This document shows positions 33,499-46,430 of a stretch of 64,000 bases of DNA, piece by piece. A model generated the notes under the pieces. That model made no database searches. It had not been told where the DNA came from and was given only the letters and a program-made list of their open reading frames with translations. This DNA comes from Glebionis coronaria (Eukaryota; Streptophyta; Magnoliopsida; Asterales; Asteraceae). Positions within the stretch are counted from its first letter, which is position 1. Each line of letters opens with the position of its first letter. The stretch is from contig CM046877.1 of assembly GCA_025667525.1 (NCBI GenBank), positions 30,453,255 through 30,517,254 of the forward strand, written 5' to 3'. The position numbers and the translations under genes are program-made.

Positions 33499-36400
33499 TC
33501 TCGTACACCATACATCCCTCCTCACAAGCAACAACAACCACCTCAACGTAACAACCAAGTTTACCAACAACCTGCTTATCAACCACCAGCATACAATGCT
33601 CCTCCAAGCCAAACCCCCGCATTACACCAAGAGATTGCAACCTACATGAGGACCAATGATGTGATCGTGGAAAATCTCCAACAGGAAGTGCGTAACTTGA
33701 AAGCAGACTTGGTCAAGCAAGGGAACGATTTGAGAGCCGACATGAGAAATACTATGGATAGTCAAACGAATGACTTAAGAAACATGATGGCTAGTTTCTT
33801 CAACGGTAATCAACCCTCTTCTTCGGGTACTCTTCCGAGTAACACCGTTGCGAATCCAAGAGGGGAGATGAAAGCAATCACCACTCGAAGTGGCAAAGGT
33901 ACCAAGGAACCCGAGCTTCCTATACCTCCACCGGTGGTTGTGACTAAGGAGAACGAGTCACCTGCTCCTATTCCTCATCCTTCTCCTTCCCCACTTTCTC
34001 CACCTCCTACTTCTACCCCTCCTCCACCCAAGGATGTGAGTGATCCTATTCTTCCAAAACCTTCCTCTTCTTCCAATATACCTTATCCATCTAGGTTGAG
34101 GAAAGAGAAGCTCAAAAGCAAGGACGATATTCAGGTTTCAAACTTTCTTAAAATGTTTAAACAACTGAATTTCAATATCTCCTTCGCTGAGGCTCTCGCT
34201 CACATGCCTAAATACGCGAAAATGTTTAAAGATCTTCTGAGCGACAAGGAAAAGCTCCTCGATATTGCCAACACCCAACTTAATGAGAATTGCTCTATAG
34301 TGCTCTTAAGGAAATTGCCAACCAAGCTTGGTGATCCGGGTCGTTTCTTAATTCCTTGCAATTTCCCGGGAGTAGAGAATTGCATGGCCCTAGCCGATCT
34401 AGGTGCCAGTATTAATCTCATGCCTCTAAGTGTTTGGAAGCAATTATCTCTCCCTGAGCTGGTCCCCACCAAAATGACTTTGGAATTAGCTAACCGTACG
34501 GTTGCTTATCCAGTGGGGATAGCCGAAGACGTCATTGTAGGAGTCGACAAATTCACCTTTCCTGCTGATTTTGTTGTCGTCGATTACGAGATGGACCCTC
34601 GTGTGCCACTCATTGTTGGTCGTCCATTCTTGAGGACCGGTCGCACTCTCATTGATGTTGAAGCCGGTGAGCTTATCATGAGAGTAGGTGACGATAAAGT
34701 AGTCTTCAACATGGGAAAGTTGTCTAAACAGCCGTATTCATATGAGAGTGTTAATTGCATTGACGTTATTGATGAGGCTTGTGAAGAACACTTTAATGAT
34801 GCTTGCAAAAGCATTCCTACCTCTCTTCCCAATGTTGAGACCGTGTCCTCTATTGATTCATCATTGTCTCTATTTGGAGATAGTGATTTATTTTGGAACA
34901 ATCTTGAAGATACCATGGGAGATGCGAACTTAGCCACTAATGATTCTCCTATCGATGGGGATGAAGACATGAATTTCTTTGACAATCTTCTCAATGAAGA
35001 CAATCCTTCGCCTCCATTTCCCACGGTTATTGCTATCGATACCTCGACTTCGAATACGCCTCCCGTCGAAAATCCTCTGGATTTGGAACTTAAGGAGTTG
35101 CCGCCTCATCTTGAGTACGTATTTCTTGAAGAAGAGAAGAAGTCGCCAGTCATCATTGCTAAGGACTTAAAGGAAGAAGAAAAAGCCCGACTTGTCGCCG
35201 TTTTGAAGAAGCATAAAACAGCTATTGCTTGGAAGATTTCTGATATTCGTGGAATTGATCCTCACTTCTGCACCCACAAAATTCTCATGGAGGACGACTT
35301 TAAGCCCACAATTCAAAGCCAACGAAGGGTGAATCCAGAAATCCATGAAGTCATCAAAATAGAGGTTATCAAACTTCTTGATGCGGGTATGATTTACCCT
35401 ATTTCGGATTCACCATGGGTTAGTCCAATCCATTGTGTGCCCAAGAAGGGCGGAATAACCGTTGTACCCAATGAACACAACGAGTTGATTTCCACTCGTC
35501 TCGTTACTGGGTGGAGAGTTTGTATAGACTACCGCAAACTCAATGATGCCACGAGAAAGGATCATTTCCCTTTACCTTTTATGGACCAAATGCTTGAACG
35601 TTTAGCCGGTAATGAATATTACTGCTTTCTCGATGGTTTCTCGGGTTATTTCCAAATACCCATCGATCCCCAAGATCAAGAGAAGATGACATTCACTTGT
35701 CCCTATGGCACATTTGCTTACAAAAGAATGCCTTTTGGCTTATGTAATGCGCCCGGGACTTTCCAAAGGTGCATGTTAGCTATCTTCCATGACATGGTTG
35801 AACAAACCATGGAAGTCTTCATGGATGATTTCTCGGTCTTCGGGGATTCTTTCGCTTCTTGCCTTGCCAATTTGGAACGTATGCTCAAGCGGTGCGAAGA
35901 CACTCGCCTAGTTCTGAATTGGGAAAAATGCCATTTTATGGTAAAAGAAGGCATCGTGTTGGGACATAAAATTTCCAAAGCCGGTCTTGAAGTAGACCGT
36001 GCTAAAGTCGATGTTATCGCAAAGTTGCCTCCACCTTCAACCGTGAAGGGTGTGAGAAGTTTTCTGGGTCATGCGGGCTTCTACCGTCGATTCATCAAAG
36101 ATTTTTCTCAAATCGCTCGCCCGATGACCCACCTCTTGGAAAAAGATACTCCATTTATCTTTTCCAAAGAGTGCCTTGACGCCTTCAACTCGCTTAAAGA
36201 TAAGCTAACTAAGGCACCCGTCTTGGTTACCCCTAATTGGGAGCTTCCCTTTGAGTTGATGTGCGATGCTAGTGATTTTGCTATTGGAGCGGTTCTGGGA
36301 CAAAGAGTGAACAAACACTTCCAACCAATCCACTACGCTAGCAAGACAATGACGGGGGCACAATTGCATTATACGACAACCGAAAAAGAGCTTTTAGCTG

Positions 36401-37992
36401 TTGTCTATGCCTTTGAAAAATTCCGCCCCTATCTTGTCCTTTCCACCACAATTGTGTATACCGATCATTCCGCGTTGAAGTACTTGCTGACAAAGCAAGA
36501 TTCCAAACCAAGACTTCTTCGTTGGGTTTTGCTACTCCAAGAATTTAAAATCGAAATTCGTGATAAAAAAGGAGCTGAAAACCTAGCCGCGGATCATCTC
36601 AGTAGACTTGAGGATCCTTACCAGGGGGATCATCCGAACAAAGAAATCAATGATTCTTTTCCCCTGGAGACCTTAATGTCTATCAACTCGACTGCTGATG
36701 AAACCCCGTGGTTTGCATACATTGCAAACTACTTGGCGGGTGGAATCCTCGTTGACGGGTTAACATCCCAGCAAAAGAAAAAGTTCTTCAAAGACATCAA
36801 GACTTACTTTTGGGATGACCCGTATCTTTTCAAACAATGTGCCGACCTGATTATTCGCCGATGTGTTGATGGACTGGCAGCTTTAGAAATCCTTGACGCT
36901 TGCCATAAAGGACCCACCGGTGGTCACTTTGGTCCCAACTACACCGCCAAAAAAGTGTTTGATTCGGGATTTTATTGGCCCACCATCTATCGTGACGCTC
37001 ACGATATGGTTAAACGATGTGATGCTTGCCAAAAACAAGGCAAGATCACACATAAAGATGAGATGCCTCAGAATTTCATTCAAGAATGTGAAATCTTCGA
37101 TGTTTGGGGTATCGACTTTATGGGGCCATTCCCTTCTTCTAAAGGAAACAAATACATCCTTGTAGCCGTTGACTACGTCTCCAAGTGGGTTGAAGCCAAA
37201 GCTTTACCCACTAATGACGCAAGGGTGGTTTGTAACTTTTTGAAAGCTCTATTCGCCCGATTCGGTGTGCCTCGTGCCATTATTAGTGATCGTGGGACTC
37301 ATTTCTGCAATGACCAATTTGCTAGAGTCATGGCTAAGTACGGTGTAAACCATCGTCTTTCCACAGCCAACCACCCACAAACTAATGGCCAGGCTGAAAT
37401 ATCCAACCGAGGACTGAAGCGAATTCTTGAAAGAACTGTGGGAGAGCATCGTGCCTCATGGGCTGATAAACTTGATGATGCTTTGTAGGCTTTCCGTACT
37501 GCTTACAAGACCCCGATCGGCTGTACGCCTTATCGTCTTGTGTACCGGAAAGCGTGCCACCTCCCCATTGAATTGGAGCACAAGGTTTATTGGGCCTTGA
37601 AGTGGGCTAATTTTGATATAAACAAAGCCGGTGACCTACGCAAGATCCAACTCAATGAGCTCAATGAACTCCGTAATGAGGCTTATGAAAATTCTTTGAT
37701 CTATAAGGAAAGAACTAAGCTCATTCACGACTCCAAGATCAAAAACCGAGAGTTCCATGTTGGAGACAAAGTCTTACTTTTTAACTCTCGGTTGAAAATC
37801 TTCTCGGGAAAGCTCAAATCTCGTTGGTCCGACCCATTCACCATTGCCCAAATTTTTCCATATGGTACTCTCGAGCTCGCTCAACCTGATGGACCAAATT
37901 TTAAGGTGAATGGCCAACGAGTGAAGTTGTACTTTGGTGAGGAAACCTCTCAGGAGGTGATTCCATCCCTCACCACGTTCCCCATGAACTGA
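33499..37992 (+). pseudogene. gypsy pol: protease, RT, RNase H, integrase
   Basis: Same frame as gag, open from 33499 to a TAG at 37486-37488, then open again to 37992. Domains: protease with [10 protein letters not shown] (about 34396-34425); RT with motif [13 protein letters not shown] and active site FMDD (35818-35829); RNase H with [14 protein letters not shown] and [10 protein letters not shown]; integrase with the His/Cys zinc motif GGHFGPNY...CDACQKQGK, catalytic Asp in WGIDFMGPF, Asp in ISDRGTHFC, Glu in [11 protein letters not shown]. The C-terminal part after the stop (FRTAYKTPIG, KVLLFNSRL) is intact. Only the TAG near the integrase end breaks this part, so the copy is close to coding. 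A related active element would have to mobilise it. Confidence 0.93.
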
Positions 37993-39913
37993 ATTTGGGT
38001 CGAGTCAGGCTCGTGACTCGGTTTAAAAAACAAGCGCTCCTCGGGAGGCAGCCCGAGTATCTATCCTTTATGTTTTAACCTCCTAAGTGTAGGGGGACTT
38101 CTATACGTGTTTGTCTTTGTGTGGTGATGTGATTACAGGGATAAGTGCACTCTTGGAATCTTTGAAGAACCGTGCTCCCGTGTTATCCAAAATCTGGTTC
38201 TATCTCTCAACTATCGTGATTCAATTTTCTTCATACTCACATTTGAAATTGATCACTTTAGTCGTCTCTTCCTTAACTTGAGTTAACCAACGTGCACAAT
38301 GTCATAAGTGTAGGGGAAACTTTTCCCACATGCTTAAACATTGAGGACAATGTTTATCTTAAGTGTAGGGGGGACTTCTATCGAAGTTTTAAGTGGACTT
38401 TTCTATGAAAATGCCTTCATTTAACCGGAAAATCATCTTTTTCAACATTTTTCAAATTTTTTTTATTAACTTTGGCCATTTAGTCGTAATTTTTAAATTT
38501 TTATTTTTGCTTTCATATGTATATATCCCGCAATAAAGTCAAAAATATTAATAAAGTGGTGTAGCTAGTTTAGAAGTCTTTGACATATTAGGCCCGTTGT
38601 GTTTATTTTGACTCAACCCGAATAGACTTATCCAAGTTTATTCTAGCTAGTATCCTTAACCATGTAAACCTTAATTGGTTTATTAGGCTAAGTGTCCACG
38701 AGTCTCATTACTTGAGATTTTAAATTGTGGAGGACGAGAAATGATAGAGTCAATTATAAGTCGGTATTCTTGCACAAGCTCACTTGGTGTAATTATTTGG
38801 CTATTCTCCCATCACTTGCTAATAATTTATCTGCAATAAGTAAGGTCGTACGATTTGAAAAGTTACTTAGCTTCTAGCCCAAGATCGTTTAAAAGTTGCT
38901 CGGTAATGATAAGAGTTCATAGCCAAGGCATAACTTATGAAGCGGGGCGCGAAGATTGGCGAGTCCGAAAAGGCCCTAACAAGGCATGAGGATTCCATTT
39001 TATTGCTGAAGATCCAAAGTGATGTGAAAAGCATTATTCCCAAAATCAATATGAAGGATCAAGACTCACGACGAAAAGCAATCAACTCCCATAAAGATCA
39101 TGGAGAAATCTATCCGAAAAGACCCTAACAAGGTATGAGGATAAATAGATCCAAGTCCGAAAAGGAGGCGGATCGTTGTATCTCAAAATCCCAATTAGAG
39201 ATTGAAGAAATAATCATGAAGTCGTGGTCAACAAAGTTGGAGTATCCCTCAAAAGTCTCCAAGTGAAGAAACTCTATTACGATGAGAAGACCATTATCTC
39301 AAGAACGTCTCTCAAGATATGAAGTATGAAGTACATGCCAAATATCGGCCCGAGAAAGGTCTCAAATCGCGAACCAAGTTATGCCAAGATATGAACTTTT
39401 TGATATCCCGAGAAGCAGTTTTAAGAGATTTTGTCCTTTAGCTAACTATTGATCAAATCGTCTTACTTTGCTTTCAGCCTAAATAACTATCAAAATAAGT
39501 CCCAAAAATGCATCTTCATGATCATTCTAAGACAAAAATAAAATATAAGAGATACACCTAGGAATAAGGGAGTTTAAGCATTTAATTAAGCCATGTGTGT
39601 AAGTGTTTGAATTGCTAACTTATAATAACAATGATCTCGTTTTTAAGCTTAGTTTGGGGAACGTGAAACTTGAGGGTGATAAATCTTCGCAGCACCGAAG
39701 CCCTAATGTAAGTCCTCGATCTCTTTACAAGTTATTTCCACATAGCTATTATCTATCCTATTGTTTACTGTAAAGTTTCAATTTCTCTTAGAACTTTAAT
39801 TTTGTTTAGTAGTATTAAAATAAGGCCAAGGTTGATTGATTATGAGAAAAATGTAAATTGCTTTATCACTAAGCATTGCATGAGGGCATGGCAATGGTTA
39901 AGTGTAGGGGATT
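37993..39913 (+). other. gypsy 3' non-coding region with repeated PPT-like tracts
   Basis: About 1.9 kb where Athila elements may carry an env-like frame; none is readable. AAGTGTAGGGG recurs at about 38085, 38306, 38361 and 39900. The last, followed by ATTT, abuts the 3' LTR and is the likely functional polypurine tract. Two copies of CCCTAACAAGGYATGAGGAT lie near 38973 and 39121. Confidence 0.7.
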
Positions 39914-41528
39914 TGATAGGTGTGAAAACACCCATCCTTTTACCACTTAATTCTGGCTAAAACGAGACCAAAACAAGTATTTAATGTCATTTGTTTGGAA
40001 TTATGCGTGGTTTTTGTGTTTATTGTGTTTTTAGAGTCAACCGGATGAATTTTGAAGAAAACATGAGATTGCACGGGTTTTATCAAGGGAAAAGACTCAA
40101 GACGAAGTCTATTGTCCAAGAGATGCAAAAGATTTGAAGTCATTGTGCTTATTTGAAGAATTTATCAAAGAATAGAGCCAAAGACGAGTTGGAATTATTC
40201 ACCGACACTTCTCAAAAACCAAGTCGGAAACGTTTATTTAAAGAGACGAGAAGACTAAAGAAGGGAGAAGAAAAGAAGCCCAAAACCAAGCCCATTCACC
40301 ACCACATCACATCACACGCCTATATATATGGTTCCACTTCACAAAAATTCACACTTAGTCTTTTAGGTAGTTTTTAGTTTTAGAGAGAGAAAGTTTAGAA
40401 CTTTCTCTCACTAGATTTCATCTTTTTCCATTCAAGATCAAAACTTTGTATTACTTTTTCATTAATCAAGTTCAAGTCTTTATCTTTTAATCTTTAATCT
40501 CATCCTTCCTTTCTTTTACTTTTATTGATTTTGGTACAAATCTCGTATGATCCGTGTTGTTCATCAATGATTTGTGCTTAAAAAGTTGATTTCTTTTTAT
40601 GTTTCCTTAAGTTTATACACTAATAAGCTTTAAGATCCTTGTTCTTTTTGGCTTATTTGTTGATTTAGCTTATTTACTTTTTAAAAAGTTTTTATGAAAA
40701 GTTCATCTTTTTATTGATTTGATTCAAAAGTTGTTTATTTGAAGCCTAGATAAAGTGTTCTTAGTGCTTATTTGATCAGCTTATTATTAGATTCGAGTTA
40801 GTTTTGGGTTTTAGCTTATCCTAATAGCTTATTTCCCTTGCTTTTGTCCCGAATTTGCACCATTTTCGGAAAGGGTAACTCCCTTTTCCGATCGAGTATT
40901 CCGACCAAGGACCCCCCCTTATTCCGATCCTTAGATCGAAAAAGGGTTTAGAGCATTCCGACGGTAAGCATTTCTGTATTCCGATTTGCCCATTTCTCCA
41001 ATATTCCGATTGATTCATTTTCGAGCATTCCGATTGGGAAGTTTTTCCATATTCCGATTACACCAATTGGCAACATTCCGATTGGTCCACTTCATACATT
41101 CCGATCTTACTCGTTTTTCCACATTCCGATCAGTGATCGGAATATATTCCGATTGAAGGCAGTTTTCCATTTTTTTCGATTTACTTGTTTTGCTTTGTTT
41201 CGTTCTTACTTTCTTTTAGCACTTTTCAATTAAGTTCTTATTTTTCACAAAGTTTTCCAAGTGTTAGTTTTTATTGAATGTCCATTTATTTTTCTAATAT
41301 AATCTTTAGAGTTTTTAAACATTTAATTTTTAAGTTCGTCTTTTACTTTAATAATTTAAAGCTTTAAGTTTACTCTTCGACACTTGATTTCTTTTAATTA
41401 GTTTAAAATAGATAAACAAACCAACCACTTTTATTAACCAAGAACAAATCATTCCACTTAAGGCCGAGATCAATTCGAGAGGATATCGAGAAAATAAAAA
41501 GAGAACCCATACAAAATCTTCTCTATCA
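39914..41528 (+). repeat. 3' LTR of the Athila-like element
   Basis: TGATAGGTGTG...TCTCTATCA, 1,615 bp. It differs from the 5' LTR by about six substitutions and lacks 55 bp at about 40183. The ATTCCGA array is retained at about 40890-41160. Confidence 0.93.
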
Positions 41529-42330
41529 TTCTTCTTGTGAGCTTTGTAAAGCTAAACGAAGTAGTTTCAAAACAAAGACCACACCAAGCTCAAAAGGGCG
41601 GTTAGATCATCTACATATAGATTTGTGTGGTCCCATGTGTGTTCATAGTATCAATGGAAAGAAATATGTTATGGTCATTATCGATGATTACTCAAGGTAC
41701 ACATGGACTCACTTCTTGAGGTCCAAAGATGAAACACCCGAAGTTCTCATCAGCTTTCTTAAACTGATACAACGTGGTCTTCAAGCTCAAGTTAAAGTGG
41801 TTCGTATTGACAGAGGTAGAAAATTTTTGAATTCAAATCTGAGAAACTATTTTGAAGCCGAAAGAATTGAACATGAAACATCTATTGCTCGAACACCCGA
41901 ATAAAACGTCGTTGTTGAAAGACGAAACCGTACTTTAGTTGAGGCTGCTCGAACATTATTATCCGCTTCAAAACTTCCACTATACTTTTGGGCCGAAGCC
42001 GTGTCAACCGCATGCTACACACAAAACCGCTCCTTAATTATCCCAAGACACGAAAAGACACCATATCACATAATTCATGATCGTAAACCTTCACTCAAAC
42101 ACCTTCATGTTTTTGGATGTACTTGTTACATAATACGAGATGGTGAAAATTTGGATAAGATGAAAGAGAAAGGTGATGCATGTATTCTTGTGGGATATGC
42201 AACTCAGTCTAAGGGATATAGAGTATACAACAAGAGAACAAAATTGATAGTCGAGACTATTCACATCCGATTTGATGAATTACAAGAAATGACACTTGAA
42301 CAAAACAGTTTAAGTCCCGACCCACAATGA
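41529..42330 (+). pseudogene. copia integrase (continuation after the gypsy)
   Basis: After the TSD copy, SCELCKAKRSSFKTK completes the zinc-binding GAG-pre-integrase. The integrase core follows: DHLHIDLCGPM (first Asp), IIDDYSRYTWTHFLRSKDE, VVRIDRGRKF (second Asp; the usual TDNG is altered) and, after an in-frame TAA at 41902-41904, VVERRNRTLVEAA (Glu). The frame continues LHVFGCTCYI and GYRVYNKRTKLIVE to TGA 42328-42330. Confidence 0.88.
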
Positions 42331-44471
42331 CAAACGACTTCCATTCACAACCGCACGGAACTCGGAACTCAAGACCACAACAATGAACCATCCAGTTTAA
42401 AGCTGGTTCAAGGAAATGTTCCAAGAGCGGATATGACAGTCAACACGACAATTGACGAGTTGGAAATGTTATATGGACCAATGTATGATGAATATTTCAC
42501 GGGGGAGAAACAAGTTGTATCAAAGTCTTCCGCTGTCACTCATGATAAGAATGATGATACCGATCATCGTCAACAAAAGGATACAACTTTATCTACTTCA
42601 ACACGGGTTGCTACAGATCTACCTCCTCAGAATATCACTTCAACAATCGCTCCTACAACATCAACAACTACTGTCATTGCTCCATAGAACACAAATCAAG
42701 CAGACAATGCATTATCTTACGAAGACGAATTTATCAACCCATTCGGTACACCGGTACACGAAATTGGAGAGTCTTCTACTCGCCATGTTGATCCGTCAAA
42801 TATGCATACGCTCTATCAACGACATCCTTCAACACATCATTGGACCCGAGATCATCCTTTGGTTCAAGTAATTGGAAACCCTTCACAGTCTGTTCGTACA
42901 AGACGACAGCTTAACACCGATGGCGATGTTTGTATGTTCACACTCGCCGTGAGTTCAGCTGAACCAAAAACATCAAAGAAGCCATGGCTGATCATGCTTG
43001 GATTGAATCGATGACGAATGAACTTCAACAATTTGAGAGACTTAAAGTCTGGGAACTTGTTGACAGACCATACGATGTAATACCATTAAATCTTCGATGG
43101 ATCTGGGAAAACAAGATGGATGAAGAGAACACGATCATCAAGAATAAATATAGGCTAGTGGCTAAAGGGTATGGACAGAAAGAGGGTATTGATTTTGAAG
43201 AATCATTTGCACCAGTAGCTCGAATGGAAGCGGTCAGGATTTTCCTTGCTTATGCTGCACATAAGGGATTCATCGTTTATCAAATGGACGTAAAGACGAC
43301 GTTTCTTAACGGTCCTTTGAAGGAAGAAGTCTATGTCACGCAGCCGGAAGGATTCGTCAATCCTCATTATCCTGACAAGGTGTATCGTCTCCACAAAGCA
43401 CTTTATGGACTCAAGCAAGCTCCAAGGGCGTGGTACGACGAGCTCTCAAAATTTTTGGTCTCTAAAGGTTTCTCAAAAGGTTCCATTTATTTAACTTTGT
43501 TCACTTATAAATATGGGGATGACATTTTGCTTGTGCAGATTTATGTTGATGACATTATTTTCGGGTCTACAAACCCAAAACTTTCAAAATGGTTTGAAAA
43601 AGTAATGCACAACAAATTTGAAATGTCTATGATGGGCAAACTAAAGTTCTTTCTAGGAATTCAAGTTCACCAATCCCCAAGTGGTATCTTTATTTACCAA
43701 GCTAAGTATTGTCAAGAGATAATCAAAAAGCATGGTATGACCTCATGTGACCCTGTTGGGACACCATTATCAACAACATCCCTAGATGCTGATTTGGAGG
43801 GAGATGCCATAGATCAAATGAGATATCGTTCCATGATCGGATCCCTCTTGTACTTAACAGCAAGCCGACCAGATATATCACATGCTACATGTTATTGTGC
43901 ACGATATCAAGCACGACCCACTGAAAAGCACCTCAAGGAGGTTAAACAGATCTTTCGGTACCTTAAGAATACCTTTCACATGGGACTCTGGTATCCGAGG
44001 GAAACCGGTTTCTTTCTAACGGCAGATTCAGATTCTGATCATGCAGGGTGTCTTGATACACGAAAAAGTACTTCTGGTGGTGCACAATTTCTAGGTCAAG
44101 ATAAGCTTGTGGGATGGTCTTCCAAGAAGCAGGATTGCACATCATTGTCATCAGCCGAAGCGGAGTATGTGTCTCTATCTGCGTGTTGTACTCAAGTTCT
44201 TTGGATGAGAACACAACTCGCGGATTATGGCTTCCACTTTGATAAAGTACCTATGTATTGTGACTCAAAGTCTACCATAGCCATCTCCTGCAATCCGGTA
44301 CAACATTCCCGCACGAAGCACATTGATGTCAGATATCACTTCATCAAGGAACAAGTTGAAAAGGGTATTGTTGATATATACTTTGTTAGAACTGATTACC
44401 AATTAGCTGATTGTTTACAAAAGCTCTTTCGAAAGAGAGGTTTGCGTATCTTGTTAGGCAAATTGGTATGA
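42331..44471 (+). pseudogene. copia linker, reverse transcriptase and RNase H
   Basis: An open linker (42433-42684, stop TAG, then EFINPFGTPVHEIGES) leads to RT. A one-base loss in an A-run near 42970 shifts the frame. From 42984 it is open for 495 codons: [54 protein letters not shown], active site YVDD (43542-43553), [15 protein letters not shown]. RNase H follows with [11 protein letters not shown] (catalytic Asp), [11 protein letters not shown] (Glu) and [16 protein letters not shown], ending GKLV at 44471. The RT-RNase H stretch is intact; the element is dead through upstream lesions and loss of its left LTR. Confidence 0.92.
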
Positions 44472-45838
44472 GATGTTTGACTCCAGCAGAACTGGAGATT
44501 CTGGCAAAGAAGCCTGCTTGATTCATCTATCAAACATATACATGTAAATATTAATGAAAAAGCAAAATACAAAATGAAAAATCTTTGAAAATCAAAAAAT
44601 ATTCTTCTTGACATGTATTTTAGTATCGATAATTTGGACGTGCCTAGAAATGTCGCTCAATAACGACACGGGTGTGTACGTAAAGCTCGAATGAAAGTTG
44701 TAAATATTTTTCAAAACATGTCATTTCTATTTTTAATAAAGGAAAATGTCTATTTTGGACAATTTTTCTAACAACGGGTAGAGCAATCTATCTTGGGTTG
44801 AGCTTGTCACAAAACACTCAACGTTTTGAGCTCAACACAATGGCTTGTAATCACTTTCAGATTGCAACCCGGATCTAAATTCACGGGGGAGTGTACGCTT
44901 TCGTGCCTTTACCCTTAGCAAAAGAAGTTAAATCTTCTTACACTTGAGTGGATTCGTCACGACATTCAAAGTCTATGAACTCAAGTTTATGCTTTAGAAA
45001 AACCTTTTCGCCAAAAAGAATTGATTTTTCAAAAAGCGTTGAACACAATTTTTTCAAGAATTTCTCAATGATATTCAAAATCTTTCAAAATTGTGTGTTC
45101 AACAACTCCTATCCTCAAACGATAAATGTGGATCATATCCGCGTAATGACAATTCCATTGGATCAATTTTTGAGGGGGAGTGTTCCAAATTCATGCTAGT
45201 TTGACACAGTTTTCTCCCGAAAGTTTTTCAAGGCTATTTTTCACAATATATTTTAATCAAATTTGGTATCTCTAATATCAAACGATTTTATATATTAGAG
45301 ATAGGGGGAGAAAATATGATTAAAATGTGATCTAAAGACTTAAGCACTCATGGTTACGATCAAATACCCACAACATCTTTAATTTACGACGTTATTGGTG
45401 TCAAAAAGGGTGGTTAGGTTGAAGTCCTATGATCCAACCAGAACCGAAGGGATCTTCCCAGGGACAATCCAATAGATTATTAGAAGTCCTTAGGAAAGAT
45501 GGAGTAGAATGTGAACGTAGCTAAATGCAGACTAAGTACTGAAGCTAGCACTAGAACAATCACAACAAGGTGTTAGTAATGATGTCTTGGTAAGCATTGA
45601 AGGGGTTTGAGAATGAAAAAGAAATGTAAGGATAAAGGGTGTAAAGAAATTAGCCCTCCATACAACTTAGGCAGAAACCAGGTCAACACATCATGAAGAC
45701 AACGCATCATGGACCCAGTGATGTAATGCACAACCCCTCCCTAACTGACTCAGGCTTCTCTGAAAAGAAGTTTGTTTTATTGTCACGGAGATCAACATGA
45801 CTTCTATCGAAGAGGAATGACCTCAGATTGGGGGAGAT
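44472..45838 (+). other. copia 3' untranslated region and polypurine tract
   Basis: Non-coding, with purine runs GGGGGAGTGT (about 44885 and 45173) and GATAGGGGGAGAAAA (about 45300). The last, TTGGGGGAGAT (about 45829-45838), directly precedes the LTR and is the likely polypurine tract. No gene seen. Confidence 0.6.
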
Positions 45839-46223
45839 TGTTAGCCTCAAAATATTGAGTCAAACAAGAATGTTCGGTCATAGGTTTTTATTGTAATATT
45901 AATTAGAACGTTGTAATAGTTAGTTAAAATAGTCGTGACATTACGGGCTTGATGGTTAGCTTAAAAGGCCTCTTTCAAGGTACTAAGCATTTATTCAAGC
46001 CCGACCCAAAACATATATAGTCCATTAGAGAGCCCGCATGTGGGTGGACTATATAAGTACCCTCCTAGCATGTTAGGAGGATGGAAGTTCTCATTATTCT
46101 TAATCTAATTTCACAAGTTAATCATCTTCCTCTCTCTACTTTCTCTCACTACTTTCTCTCTCTAAAATTCATATCTTTTCCGTCTCATTTATTTAATCTA
46201 TCATCATATTATTAGGGACAACA
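45839..46223 (+). repeat. 3' LTR of the truncated copia
   Basis: TGTTAGCC...GGACAACA, about 385 bp. Contains a TATA box CTATATAAG near 46050 and a CTCTCT-rich leader. No matching 5' LTR exists in the window. Confidence 0.72.
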
Positions 46224-46375
46224 AGGTTTGATATATTGCGACCTACTATATGTATATAAAATATAAATAGACAAAAAATGTTTCATTGCCCAAAAACTAG
46301 ACCAGAAACGTGTTGAAATCCAAAGAAACGTTTTCCTTCGCTTTTTGCTAGAGCCTCGGCATTTCCTATCTTCAT

Positions 46376-46430
46376 GAAACGTTTCCCTTTTCGGGGAAAC
46401 GTTTCCCTTTTCGGGGAAACGTTTCCGCCG
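46376..46430. repeat. tandem AAACGTTTCCCTTTTCGGGG repeat
   Basis: Two and a half copies of a 20-bp unit close to the right inverted end of the 28821-46517 block. Each unit contains the palindrome GGGAAACGTTTCCC. Confidence 0.75.

Larger units (their letters stand above)
30440..41528 (+). mobile_element. full-length Athila-like Ty3/gypsy retrotransposon
   Basis: 11,089 bp. LTRs at 30440-32109 and 39914-41528 begin TGATA and end TATCA, flanked by a perfect 5-bp TSD TTCTT (30435-30439 and 41529-41533). About six substitutions and one 55-bp indel separate the LTRs, so the insertion is recent. One long gag-pol reading frame is interrupted by two stops and a 5' frameshift. The tRNA-Asp-type primer site, the CX2CX3HX4C knuckle, integrase wording ([11 protein letters not shown]) and the long non-coding 3' region fit the Athila lineage. 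No env-like ORF was found. Confidence 0.92.
29036..46223 (+). mobile_element. 5'-truncated Ty1/copia element split by a gypsy insertion
   Basis: Coding order is copia-type: gag C-terminus, protease, GAG-pre-integrase, integrase, RT, RNase H, then a 3' LTR at 45839. The left LTR and start of gag are missing. The gypsy element (30440-41528) sits in the GAG-pre-integrase domain, flanked by TTCTT on both sides. The protein style (SGCTKHMTGN, LWHQRLSHLNF) resembles copia elements abundant in Asteraceae. Several stops and frameshifts make it inactive. Confidence 0.85.

Noticed and set aside
33037..33612. 191-codon minus-strand frame
   Set aside because: Antisense of the Asn/Gln/Pro-rich gag tail; an artefact of codon bias.
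37993..39913. Env-like gene of the Athila-like element
   Set aside because: No open frame of useful length, membrane segment or signal peptide is visible in this region.
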